NCBI RefSeq assembly: GCF_026151205.1
Contig: NC_087083.1
Coordinates: 5,248,460 to 5,312,459, forward strand
Direction: 5' to 3'
DNA length: 64,000 bases
Source of the DNA: Bolinopsis microptera
Taxonomy: Eukaryota; Ctenophora; Tentaculata; Lobata; Bolinopsidae
Of this stretch, positions 1 through 11,905 are shown in pieces. The notes below the pieces were generated by a model. The model was not told the origin of the DNA and did not search any database. It worked only from the letters and a program-made list of their open reading frames with translations. Position numbers and translations under genes: made by a program. The first letter of the stretch is position 1, and each line of letters opens with the position of its first letter.

Positions 1-3000
1 GTCGCCACGCCCAAAATGTTTTTGGCGAAGTTCTCGAAAAGAAAGGAGTTTGGCAATGTGTTGATCAATAGCTCTTATATAAACATGCATAATGTCGGCT
101 TCGTTAAGCCTAATTTTGAAGTTCTCTACGACCTTCATAAGCAAGGTATATTTACACTCGCTTCGTATACCCCCCCCCCCCCCCCCCTTAATAATACCAG
201 GCCTCTTGCGAGTTGCGAGAGTGACAAAAAGTGCACAGTTTAAAGAAACCCTTGAGAAAACGCGTATTTATCGCAATTTCATGCACAACTGGGTCTAATT
301 AATAGAGTAAATAATGAGGTCCGGTACATTCAGAACCGCGTATAATTGGCAAGATTGACAGAGGTTTTGTATCATTGAAAACAATAAATGATAGTACAGC
401 AGGTAAAACCGGTTCGATCTTAAATGGTCCTTTTGTGCTGTATCTATTATGTGGAATCTGATAAAGCATGTTATTTTAATTAGTTACGAACTCTAATATT
501 GTGTGGTTAACCTTTTCAGGGTCCAGCCCTTTCCGCAAAGCTATTCCAAATTACTAAAAATTTCGAGATTTACTGAACTCCAACTTCAAAATTGATGATT
601 TTAGTATTCCTCAATCTAAAAATCTTCGAATTTTTCTGCAAGCATTTTTATCCACGTTTCATGCAATTCGCTCACTTTTGGCGGAAAACAATATTTTCAA
701 ATTTTCAAACTTTTTTTTCAAGTCACGAAAAAAAATTTTTAAGTTAAAAATTTTTGAAGTTTTTCTAAAAACTACATACTCTACATTCCTCCGTGTTTCA
801 AAAAACGATTTTAAAAAAAATTAAATCATTTAAACCAATAAAAAATTTTCACATTTTTTGTGATTACCTAATTGTAATTATACCAATAGCAGATTGTCCG
901 ATGTAAAACTTTTGATACAAAAGTTTTTTTACTCCTTGATAAGATAAACATTCAGGTTAATTTGGCAGCCTTCTATGATGTTCACAACTAAAGATATTTG
1001 GCAAACCAGAAAGGTGGTAACAATGGAAAAAAATGGTAAAAGGGTGTTTCCTTGAGATAAACAAAATTGGCAACCAGTCTAATTATGTATTCGTAGGGGT
1101 CCTAACTAACTACCATATTCCGTTGAGAAATCCTTGTGAACATTCCGAAACCAACGGAATGCCACTTTCCCCTACTATTCATCTAATATGCATACATTAT
1201 CATGACAGGAAGATTCCTTAAGATCCAGTCCATTTATGGACATGTGGCCTGCAAAATTTCAGATACCCACGAAACTTTGCACAGAACTTCCTCAAAGGTA
1301 TGAAATAACGATTTTCGGTTGGAGGACATTTTTTTTACCCTGGGTGGGCAAAACCCAGGAGGGCCACGCCCATATTACCCAATAACGTAACTGACCCCCG
1401 TGCTTCTAGAAGGTCGTAGAGACTTCAAATATTGCTTAAAACGAATCCGCATATGCATGCGAGTTATTAACAATAGAACGGGAGGCAAAAATGGCTGATA
1501 TAACCAATTAGCCTCTATTTGTGCACATTACCTTCAAATAACTCGAAAAGTAAGCATTTAGGGTGCATGTTGCTTCATAAGTGTATAAAAACATGGCCAT
1601 GTCTGCACAATTTGCACTCATTCAAAAATCACTAAGGCCTTCATAGCTCATGTACCACATACCCATATTTTTGCATGATTTACTGAACCGAAAATCAGTT
1701 TTATTCTTCGCTATAACTGTAAAAGTAAGCACTTTTAAGGCATTTGTTTCTTCTTCGTAAGTCATATATAAATATGCCAATTCTGCTGTTCTTTTGCACT
1801 CTATCCAAAACTCTATCACAATCCTATCAAAAGTTAGTAAAATCGGGCTCAGCGCCACGCCAAAATGGTTTTTGGCGAGTTCTCGAAAAGAAGATTTTTA
1901 GGCATGTTTTGATCAATAAACTCTAATATAAACTTGGCATATGCGCTTCGTTTAAGCCTATTTGAAGTCTCTACGACCTCAGAGCAAGGTATATTTACAC
2001 TCGCTTCCTATACCCCCCCCCCGCCCCCCCCCTATAATACCAGGCCTCTTGCGAGTTGCGAGAGTGACAAAAAAGTGCACAGTTTAAAGAAACCCCTGTG
2101 AGAAATCGCATTTCTTGCACACTGGGTCTAATATAGAGGTAAAAGATGAGTCCGGTATCATTCAGATACCCGGTATAGATTGGCAGAGATTGACAGGAGG
2201 TTTGAACATTGAAAACAATAAAAAGATATACAGCAGGTAAAATCGTTCGATCTTAAATGGTCCTTTTGTGCTGTTTCTTTTGTGGAATTTGATAAAGCTG
2301 ATTGTAATTAATTACGAAACTCTAATATTGTGTGTTAACCCTATTTCAGTCCCAGCCCTTCCGCTAAGCTATTCTAATTAACTAAAATATGGTCGAGTAT
2401 TTACTGAAACCACCAACTTCAAATATTGATGATTTTAGGTATTCCTCAATCTTAAAAAACTTCGAAATTTTTCTGCAATGCCATTTTTATCCACGTTTCA
2501 TGCAATTCGATCACTTTTGGCGAAAAAAATATTTTCAAAATTGTTCAAACTTTTTTTTTTCAAGTCTCGAAAAAAGAAATTTTAAAGTGAAAAATATTTG
2601 AAGTATTTTTCTAAAAAACCCACTACATTTCTCCGTGTTTTCAAAACGATTAAATCATTTTAAGCCAATAAAAAATTTTCACTTTTTATGGTGATTAACT
2701 ATTTGGTAATTATCCAATTAGCTGATTGTCCTGATGTAAAAAACTTTGATACAAAAGTTTTACTCCTTGATAGATAAACATTCCTAGGTAATTTTGCAGC
2801 TTCTAATGATGTCACAACAAAGATATTTGGCAAACCAGAAAGAGTTGTACAAAGGTGGTAAAAAGTGGTAAAAGCGTGTGTTTTCCGTTGAGATACAAAA
2901 TTGGCAACAAGTCTAATTTGTCGTAGGGGTCCTAACTACCATATTCCGTTGAGAAATCCGTGTGAACATTCGAATCCAATCGGAGATGCCACTTTTCCCC

Positions 3001-6000
3001 TTACTATTCAACTAATAATGCATACATTATGTCATGACTGTGAAGATTCTTAGTCCCAGTCATTTATGGACATGTGCCTTGCAAATTTCAGATACCCACG
3101 AAACTTTGCACAGAACTTCCCAAGGTATGAATAAAGCGATTTTCGGTTGGAGACATTTTTGTTACCTTGGGCAAAACCCAGAGGGCCACGCCCATATTGG
3201 ACCATAATAAACGTAACTGACCCCTGCTTCTGAGGTCGTAGAGACTTCAAAATAGGCTTAACCGAAGCCGCATATGCATTGCGAGTTATTAACATAGAAC
3301 GGAGGCCAAAAATGGCTGATATCACCAAATTAGCTCTATTTTGTGCACATTTCCTCACAATAACTCGAAAGTAAGCATTTTATGGTGCATGTTGCTTCAT
3401 AAGATGTATATAAACATGGCCATTGTCTGCACAATTGCACTCATCAAAAATCCTAAGGCCTTCATAAGCTCAATGTACCACATACCCATATTTTGCATGA
3501 TTTTCATGAACCGAAAATCAGTTTATTTCGCCAATACTGTAAAAGTAAGCACTTTAATGCATATGTTTCTTTCTAAGTCATATAAAAATAATCCAATGCG
3601 GTTCTTTGCACTCTAATCAAATACTCTAATCACAATCTATCAAAAGTTAGTAAAATTCGCTCAGCGCCACGCCCGAAAATGGTTTTTGGCGATTTCTCGA
3701 AAGTAAAGGATTTAGGCAATGTGTTGATCAATAACTCTTAAATAAACATGCATATGCGGCTCGGTAAGCCTATTTTAGAAGTCTCTACGACCCTTCAAAA
3801 GCAAGGTATATTTACACGCCACTCAACTCGCTTCCTATACCCCCCCCCCCCTCCCCCCTATATACCAGGCCCTCTTGCGAGTTGCGAGAGTGACAAAAAG
3901 TTGCACAGTTTATTACAAGAAACCCCTGTGAGAAAATCGCATTCTTGCACAAACTGGGTCTAATATAGAGTAAATAAGAGGTCCGGTACATTCGATACCC
4001 GGTATAGATTGTAAGATTGACAGAGGTTAGATCATTGAAATCCAATAAAATGTAGTAACAGGCAGTAAAATCGGTTCGATCTTAATGGTCCTTTTGTGCT
4101 GAGTTTCTTTTAGTGGAATTTGATAAAGCGATTGTAATTAGTTACGAACTCTAATATTGTGTGTTTAACCTTTTCAGGGTCCACCCTTTCCGCTAGCTAT
4201 TCCTAATTACTAAAATAATGTCAGATTTACTGAACTCCAACTTCAAATATTGATGATTTTAGTATTCCTTCAATCTAAAAATCTACGAAAATTTTTCTGC
4301 AAGCATTTTTACCACGTTTCATGCAATTACGATCACTTTTGCGGAAAAAAATATTTTTCAATTTTCAAACTTTTTTTTCAAGTCTCGAAAAAAAAATTTT
4401 TCAGTGAAAAATTTTTGAAGTTTTTTCTACAAGACAACATTTTCTCCGTGTTTCAATCCAAACGATTTAAAAAATCATTTTAAGCCAAAAAAAAATTTTC
4501 ACTTTTTTTGGTTGATTAACTATTGGTAATTATCCAATTAGCTGATTGTCCGTGTAAAAACTTTTTGATATACAAAGTTTACTCCTTGATAAGAAAAACT
4601 TTCTAGGTTAATTTGCAGCCTTTCTATGATGTCACACTAAGATAGTTGGCAAACCAGAAAGGTGGTACAAAGTGTTAAAAAGTGGTTAAAGTGTGTTTCC
4701 CGTTGAGATACAAAATTGACAACAAGCCTAACTATGTTCGTAGGGGTCCTAACGTACCATATTCCGTTGAGAATCCTTGTGAACATTCGAATCCAACGGA
4801 ATCCACTTTTCCCCTTACTATCATGCTAAAAATGCATACATTATGTTCATGACTGTGAAGATTCTAGTCCAGTCATTTATGGACGAATTGTCCTGGCAAA
4901 TTTTCAGATACCCACGAAACTTTGCACAGAACTTCCCAAAGGTAATGAAAAAACGATATCGGTTGGAGACATTTTTTTACCTTGGCAAAAACCAGGAGGG
5001 GGGTCCACACGCCCATATTGACCCAATAACGTAACTGAGACCCCTTGCTTCTGAAGGTCGTAAGAGACTTCAAAATAGGCTTAACGAAGCCGCATATGCA
5101 TGCGAGTTATTAACAGAGAACGGGAGGCAAAAAATGGCTGATATAACCAATTTTGCTCTATATTTGTGCACAATTCCTCCAAATCACTCGAAAAGGTAAG
5201 CATTTTAGGGTGCAATGTTGATTCATACGAAGTTTGTATAAATCACATGGCCATTCTGCACCATTAGCGACTCATTCAAACTCTCTAAGCTTCATTGCTC
5301 AGATGTACCACATACCCATATTTTTTGCATGATTTACTGGAACCGAAATCAGTTTTTCGCCAATAACTGTAAAAGTTAAGCACTTTAAAGGCATATGTTT
5401 CTCGTAAGTCAATATAATATGCCAATTCGGTTCTTTTGCACTCTATCCAAAGACTCTATCACAATCCTATCAAAAGTTAGTAACATCGGCTCAGCGCCAC
5501 GCCCAAAATGGTTTTTTGGCGATTTCCTCGAAAAGTAAGGATTTTAGGCAATGTGTTATATCATAACACTTATATAACAGCATATGCGGCTTCGTTTAAG
5601 CCTACTTTGATCTCTACTCTACGACCTTCAGAAGCCAAGTATATTACACACTGGCGCATCCTATACCCCCCCCCCCCCCCCCCCCTATAATACCAGGCCT
5701 CTTGCGAGTTTTCGAGAGTGACAAAAAGTGCACAGTTTAAAGAAACCCTGTGAGAAATCGCATTTCTTGCACAACTTGGTCTAATTATAGAGGTAAATAA
5801 GAGGTCGGTACATTCATGATACCCGGTATAGATTGGCAAGATGACAGAGGTTGTGATCATTGAAATCAATAAAATGATTATACGCAGGTAAAAATCGGTT
5901 CGATCTTAAATGGTCCTTTTGTGCTGTTTTCTCTTTATGGGAATTTGATAAAGCTGTATGTAATTAGTTACAACTCTAATATTGTGGTGGTAACTTTTTC

Positions 6001-8443
6001 CAGGTCCCAGCCCTTTCCGCTAAGCTATTCTAATTACTAAAATAATGTCGAGATTACTGAACTCCAACTTCAAATATTGATGATTTTATATTCCAATTCT
6101 AAAAATCTTCGAATTTTTCTGCAAGGCATTTTTATCCACGTTTCAATGCAATTCGATCACTTTTGCGGAAAAAAATAGTTCAATTTTTCAAACTTTTTTT
6201 TTCAAGTCTCGAAAAAAAATTTTAAGTGAAAAAATTTTTGAAGTTTTCTAAAAACTACATTTCTCCGTGATTCAAACGATTTAAATCATTTAAGCATAAA
6301 AAATTTCACTTTTTTTGGTGATTAACTAATTGGGTAATTATCCAATTAGCTGATTGTCCCCGATGTAACAAATTTTGATACAAAAGTTTTACTCCTTGAT
6401 AAGATAAACATCTAGGTTAATTTGCAGCCTTCAAGATGTTCACAACTAAAGATATTGGCAAACCAAAAAGGGGTACAAAGGTGGTAAAAAGTGGTAAAAG
6501 TGGTGTTTCCGTGAGATACAAAATTGGCACACGTCTAATTATGTTCGTTAGGGTGTCCTAACACCATATTCCGTTGAGAAATCGCTTGTGAACATTCGAA
6601 TCCAACGGAATGCCACTTTTCCCCTTACTTATTCAATGCTAATAATGCATACATATGTCAGACTGTGAAGATTCTAGTCCATCATTTATGGACATTGTGC
6701 CTGCAAATTTTCAGATACCGCACGAAACTTTGCACAGAACTTCCCAAAGGAATGATAAACGATTTTCGGTGGAGACATTTTTTTTAACCTTGGGCAAAAC
6801 CCAGGAGGGCCACGCCCATATAGACCCCAAATAACGTAACTGACCACCTTGCTCCTGAAGGTCCGTAGAGACTTCTATACTTAAACGAAGCCGCATATGC
6901 ATGCGAGTTATTAACATAGAACGGAGCAAAAAAGCTGATATAACCAAATTGCTCTATTTTGTGCACAGTTCCTCCAAGATATCTCGAACAGTAAGCATTT
7001 TAAGGTGCATGTTGCTTCATAAGTTTATATAAACATGGCCTTCTGTCACAATTTGCACTCCATTCAAAAATCTCTAAGGGCCTTCATAGCTCAATGTACC
7101 ACAAACCCATATTTTTGCATAGATTTTCATAACCGAAAATCAGTTTTTTCCGCCAATAACTGTAAAAGTAAAGCACTTTAAGGCATATGTTTCTTCGTAA
7201 TCATATATAAAATATGCCAATTGCGGTTCTTTTTGCACTCTAATCCAAAGACTCTATCACAATCCTATCAAAATTAGTAAAATCGGCTCCAGCGCCACGC
7301 CCAAAATGGTTTTTGGCGAATATCTCGAAAAGTGAAAGTGATTTTAGGCAATGTGTTGATCAATAACTCTTATATAAACATGCAGATGCGGTTTTTTTTT
7401 TCCTTCGTTAACCTATTTGAAGTCTGCTACGACCCTTCAGAATGGCAAAGTTATATTACACTCGCTTCCCTATCCCCCCCCCCCCACCCCCCCCTATAAT
7501 ACCAGGCCTCTGCGAGTTTGCGAGAGTGACAAAAGTGCTACGAGTTAAAGAACCCCTGGTGAGAAAATCGCATTTCTTGCACAACTGGGTCTAATTATAA
7601 GGTAAATAAGATGGTCCGGTACATTCAGATACCCGGTATAGATTGCAAGATTGACAGAGGTTTTGATCCATAGAAATCAATAAAATGAAAGTAACAGCAG
7701 GTAAAATCGGTTCGATCTAAATGGTCCCTTTTGTTGCTGTTTCTTTATGTGGAATTTGAATAAAGCTGTATTGTAATTAAGTTACGAAACTCTAATATGG
7801 AGGTGGTTAACCTTTTCAGGTCCAGCCCTTTCCGGCTAACTATTCCTAATACAAAAATATGTCGAGATTTACTGAACTCCAACTTCAAAATATTGATGAG
7901 TTTTACTATTCTCAATCTAAAAAATCTTCGAAATTTTGGCTGCAAGGCATTTTTATCCACGTTATCATGCAATTCGATCCACTTTTGGCGGAAAAAAAAT
8001 ATTTTCAAATTTTCAAAAACTATTTTCAAGTCTCGAAAAAAAATTTTAAGTGAAAATTTTTGAAGTTTTTCTAAAAAACTAACATTTCACTGCTCCGGTG
8101 TTTCAAACGATTTAAATCATTTTAAGCCAATAAAAAATTATTCACTTTTTTGTGATTAACTAAAATGGTAATTATCCATTAGCATGATTGTCCGATGTAA
8201 AAACTTTTGATACAAAAGTTTACTCCTTGATAAGATAAACATTCTAGGTTAATTGCAGCCGTTCTATGATGTTTCATAAATTCACAACAAAGATATTTGG
8301 CAAACCAGAAAGGTGTACAAAGGTGGTAAAAAGTGGTAAAGTGTGTTTCCGTTGAGATACAAAATTGGCAACAAGTCTAATTATGTTCGTAGGGGTCCTA
8401 ACTCCAATATTCCCGTTGAGAAAATCCTTGTGAACATTCGAAT
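1..8443. repeat. 1.83-kb satellite array, about 4.6 units
   Basis: Long tandem array. The anchor GGCCTCTTGCGAG recurs near 200, 2043, 3868, 5696 and 7505, giving a period of 1.81-1.84 kb. Each unit carries a C homopolymer just before the anchor, AT-rich stretches with runs of T and A, and a block reading CCACGCCCATATT. Units differ mainly by one- or two-base insertions and deletions, as in uncorrected long reads, so short reading frames here are not genes. The array stops mid-unit at the GA-rich block. A single diverged piece of the unit lies at 54590-55217. I see no gene in this stretch. Confidence 0.93.
3226..3806. repeat. Foldback arms inside the satellite unit
   Basis: Within one satellite unit, about 60 bases around 3226-3290 (GGTCGTAGAGACTTC, then AAGCCGCATATGCAT) reappear as the reverse complement at 3745-3806 (ATGCATATGCGGCT, then GAAGTCTCTACGACC). 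The arms are about 460 bases apart. The other complete units have the same arrangement, so each monomer could fold into a large hairpin. Confidence 0.7.
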
Positions 8444-8807
8444 GGGGGGAGAGGAGGGGAGAGGGAGAAGGAGAGAGAGAGAGAGAAGAGGGAGGAGAGG
8501 GGAGAGAGGGGGAGAGGGGGAGAGAGAGAGAAGGAGGAGAAGGGGAAAAGGAGAGGAAAAGGAGGAGAGTTGAGGAGGAGAGAGAGAGAGAGGGAAGAGA
8601 GATGAGAGAAGAGAAAAGAGAGGAAGAGAGAGGAAAAGAGGACGAGAGAGGAGAGGGATGAGAGAGAGAGAGGGAGGGAGAGAGAGAGAGAAGAAGGGAA
8701 GGAGAGTGAGAGAGAGAAAAGAGAGAGAGAAGGGGAGGAAAGGGAGAGGAGGGAGAGAGAGAGAGAGAGAGGAGAGAGGGAGGAGAGAGAGAGAGGAGAG
8801 GGGGGGG
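8444..8807. repeat. GA-rich low-complexity tract
   Basis: About 360 bases made almost only of G and A (GAGAGAGA, GGAGG, GGGGAGAG). It abuts the satellite in the middle of a unit, directly after GAACATTCGAAT. It produces a 163-codon Ser/Leu-rich frame on the minus strand that is only an artefact of composition. Confidence 0.9.
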
Positions 8808-9980
8808 ATACTAAGTACCTGAAGAAGTCTATTTTATTGTAATTCGAAAGTAAAATGAATACGTTAAAATAGAAATTTTTTCCGTGCAAAGCCGGTTATA
8901 GATCGAGAGGACGGATCCTTTGGCTCAAATTGGCTTATAAAAACATTTAACCTATACAAACAAAACTCCAAAAAACATAAACAAAACGGGGACGTGGAAA
9001 TTTAAAATGGGGGGAGAGGTTTGTAAGGGATAGGTCCTTACTTTCAATTAAAAACCTTTTTTGTTTTGCAGTCTAAAACGCAAGGTAAAATTGACAAATA
9101 GAAACCCCCCCAGGAAATTTTGAGGAAAATTTTACCCCCCCTTTGCGTACGCGTGGTAAAAAAAGGCAACCCTTAACATTTTTTAACCCGTTAAAATACC
9201 ATGATCGTGATTTTCTTGTTCTACGGGGTTTGGGGTGTGGAAGAATTTAATTTTTCCCCCCCGTTTTGTAAGGCCAAATTCGCTAAATTCGCGGCAAAAT
9301 TTTTTCACCAAAAATAAAATATGACCTACTAACATTGGATTAAAAAACCCGTCGAGACGAAATAACGGAACGATTGGTACAGCATCAGTGGAGGGGAACG
9401 ACGCGCCAGTACGGAAATTGACGGAAGCTTGGAGAACAGAGGAGGTGCGATGCGGAGGGGACGGAGATTACACCCCGGGAGTAGAAGTAAATGCACAGTG
9501 GAGAGTGTGGTAGTTTGGACACTTCAGATGTTTTATTTGGAGAATGGAGGTGGGTGGGGGAATTTGGTAAGGATGTTTTATTTTTGGGGGTTTTTTTTGA
9601 AATTGTTAGGTTTTTGGGAAATTTAGGTGGGGGGTTTGAAGTTACTGAGTTGGTGTTTTAAAATACAGAAAAAAAGTGATGCTGTTTAAAGTTTTTCTGC
9701 CCTTGTTTGAAATAAATTAAGACCGAGTTTTATTTTTCCCCTTTCTTTGTTCCCATCGGTACCGTATGAGGCCCTGAACGCTTCCTGAGGGCTTTGCATT
9801 TTATAGGATATAGGGCTATAAGGTTATCCATGGTACATGAGGGGCGCAATTTTGATGAGCTTGTTTTATTTCCAACACCGAGACCCCTTCCAATATGATT
9901 GAGGATGCAAGCTGTCGTGAACAGGAAAATCAGTATTATAATTTAATCCAATTTTCAAGTCTAAAGATATATCAAACATT
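8808..9980. other. Gene-free, low-quality-looking stretch
   Basis: AT-rich sequence with many short runs of G, C, A and T. I see no splice-bounded coding signal, no recognisable protein and no clear repeat boundary. Confidence 0.5.
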
Positions 9981-10090
9981 TAACTTAGCAATGTTACTAA
10001 AATGTTACTGAAATGTTACTAAAATGTTACTAAAATGCTACTAAAATGTAAACCAAAATGTAACTAAAATGTTAACAATGTTACTAAAAT
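9981..10090. repeat. 11-bp minisatellite beside a splice acceptor
   Basis: About nine imperfect copies of an 11-bp unit (ATGTTACTAAA with substitutions). The array ends six bases before the TTTTCAG acceptor of the lectin-like exon at 10097, so it occupies the 3' end of an intron. Confidence 0.8.
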
Positions 10091-10096
10091 TTTCAG

Positions 10097-10792
10097 CTGA
10101 GTTTGACTACAGACGGGAGTGTGCCTGGTGTATCGGAATCCTATCGAGCAGATGACGAAACAAATACAAGAACTTTGGTTCGGTAAGTTATTTTGCTTTA
10201 AGGCTTTAGTCTAATCTAGTTTAGTCTGATAAAGTACAAATTATAATATAAAAAAATGATCGAGTTTTTTGTGTACCGTTGTTCCCAATACCAAGTGTGA
10301 CCAAATGAGCATCTTATGAAAAGCTCTTCCACCCGCGGGGCTTGTAACAAACTTTCTTACAATACTATTCTTAAAAACATTATAAGAATCATTTTCAGAC
10401 CTGTCGCAATTAAGAGCATTGAAATGACAACCGAAAACCCTAGCTATCGGTCAACAACTCTATGATGGAAACTACACTACTTTTGCAGAGAACGAGGGAA
10501 TAGGTCATCCTAATGGATTCAGCATAACGATCTTCCTACCTTTCACAACCAGAATATCCATGATAAGGATTATTAGTAGGGATGATAATTGTTGCAAAGA
10601 TAGAATTGTGGGATTTAGTGTGTCCATTGTGAATAAGGACGGATCAAAGATTAGCGTTGGAACAATAGCGGAAGAAAAATTATACTACGAATTTTTCAAA
10701 GAAGGAGTTGGTGATAAGATTGAGATAAGAAAAGAGGGAGATGTAGAATAGTCAATCTGGCAGAGTTGAAGTGTACGGTGTCTTACGACCAG
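10097..10792 (+). CDS. Fucolectin/F5-8C-like domain, partial and frame-broken
   Basis: Two exons can be read: 10097-10182 (acceptor TTTTCAG, donor GTAAGT) and 10399-10792 (acceptor TTTTCAG, donor GTAAAA). The first joins the second in frame. The translation has the order seen in fucolectin/tachylectin/pentraxin-type F5-8C domains: VAIKS near the start, YDGNYTT, a hydrophobic strand, then RDDNCCKDRIVGF, which matches the family's R-x-D-C-C-x-x-R-x-x-GF signature. The end matches the family's LAEVEVYG strand. The frame slips after RSTT, near KEGDV and at LAE, so no single frame runs through. These domains bind sugars on secreted or membrane proteins. Exons on both sides should exist but were not found. 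The slips look like assembly errors, but a decayed gene is possible. Confidence 0.62.
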
Positions 10793-10859
10793 GTAAAAAA
10801 CCGCCTTATCTTCACTATGAACCCCCTCTTGTGAAAAGTGAACAGTGAAATTTCAAACG

Positions 10860-10860
<1 letters not shown>

Positions 10861-10891
<31 letters not shown>

Positions 10892-10919
10892 ACCCCCCCC
10901 CCCCCCCCCCCCCCCCCCC
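10861..10919. repeat. C homopolymer, about 59 bp
   Basis: Almost uninterrupted run of C with a single A. It makes a poly-proline frame that is not a gene. Confidence 0.95.
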
Positions 10920-11715
10920 GAAACATCTTTATCTTGTAAATCACCCTTAACGACAGATATCATACTTTTAGATTTGAAGCAGCAACATGACTTTACCGGC
11001 CGTGAGTTCACTGCTCAGTGCTTATCATCATTCCAAAGAAGCATACTCGATTATAATTGATAAATTAAATCATAATCGATTATAATCATGATAACATACG
11101 TCTATGTTCTGATAATGGGTTGCTTGCATGTTGCCTCCTAAACACATCATGTGACTCTTTAAGTACTCCAAGACTGTAAGATTAACCGCAGACAAAAGGC
11201 ATACTCCCATAAAGACCAGTTTAGTCAGCCACCCAATGTTTTTATTCAAAAAGGTAACAATCCAGGCACGTGCGTCTAGCAGACAAAATCCAGGTTCGAG
11301 CTGATTAGTTCACAAGAGCAGGGTCTATTCACGGTGCCTAATACCCAAATGGCCCTGCATTAAATGGCTTAGTACAGTCTGCCAGCACTGTCATAGCAAA
11401 TGAAACAGAAAAAGAAACTTAGAATGCCTCAAAAGAAATGGTTCGGGGAAAATTCTGTGATCTAATATAAATTTTAATTTATAAATAAACTTACAATGTG
11501 TCTTACGTAATGTCTTACGGTTGAGTTTCCTGACAATTCAAAATTTATAAACCCATAATTATCCTCATAAAAGCTTTTACAAGTAGATGAGCAGGGTGGC
11601 TGGGACTAGTTGAGCTCGTTATGGGTATAATTAAACAGTTACTGTGTTTAACAAAACAAATAAATCGCTTAATGTTGATGTCGTACACCGAGTTTCTATC
11701 TTTATTAATATCCCT
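10920..11715. other. Intergenic stretch
   Basis: AT-rich. The 11515-11640 part (GACAATTCAAAATTTATAAA, then AAGCTTTTACAA) is similar to 11900-11990 and more weakly to 15615-15680, so it contains a locally dispersed repeat. No gene seen. Confidence 0.5.
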
Positions 11716-11905
11716 TTCACCCAGCTGCAGTTGTCTTGTCGAACTTTGGTACGTATCGAGCTAGGGTCCATTTAGCGTACCCTAGTTCGACAGTCGTAGT
11801 TATCTTGTCGAACTTCACTACGTGTCGAACAAGAGTCCAGGTAGCGTACCCTAGTTCGACAAAGTAGAACTTTAGGGTTTGTCGAACTACAGTACGTGTA
11901 CCTTC
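11716..11905 (-). repeat. GTCGAAC/GTACGT repeat, inverted left copy
   Basis: Degenerate array of TCGAAC and GTAC modules. Its reverse complement matches 15006-15125 over a stretch beginning ACGTACTGTAGTTCGACA and continuing through AAACCCTAAAGTTC and TGTCGAACTAG. The two copies therefore form an inverted pair bracketing about 3.1 kb. Confidence 0.75.

Noticed and set aside
420-8140. GGTTCGATC in each satellite unit as a tRNA or SINE B box
   Set aside because: No A box, no cloverleaf and no acceptor stem could be folded around it.
8398-8889. 163-codon minus-strand frame rich in Ser, Leu and Pro
   Set aside because: It is the reading of a GA/CT low-complexity tract; no domain, splice sites or composition typical of protein.
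9429-9626. Gly/Arg/Trp-rich 65-codon frame
   Set aside because: Located in G-homopolymer-rich, poor-quality-looking sequence with no family resemblance.
10845-11060. Poly-proline frame
   Set aside because: Caused by the C homopolymer.
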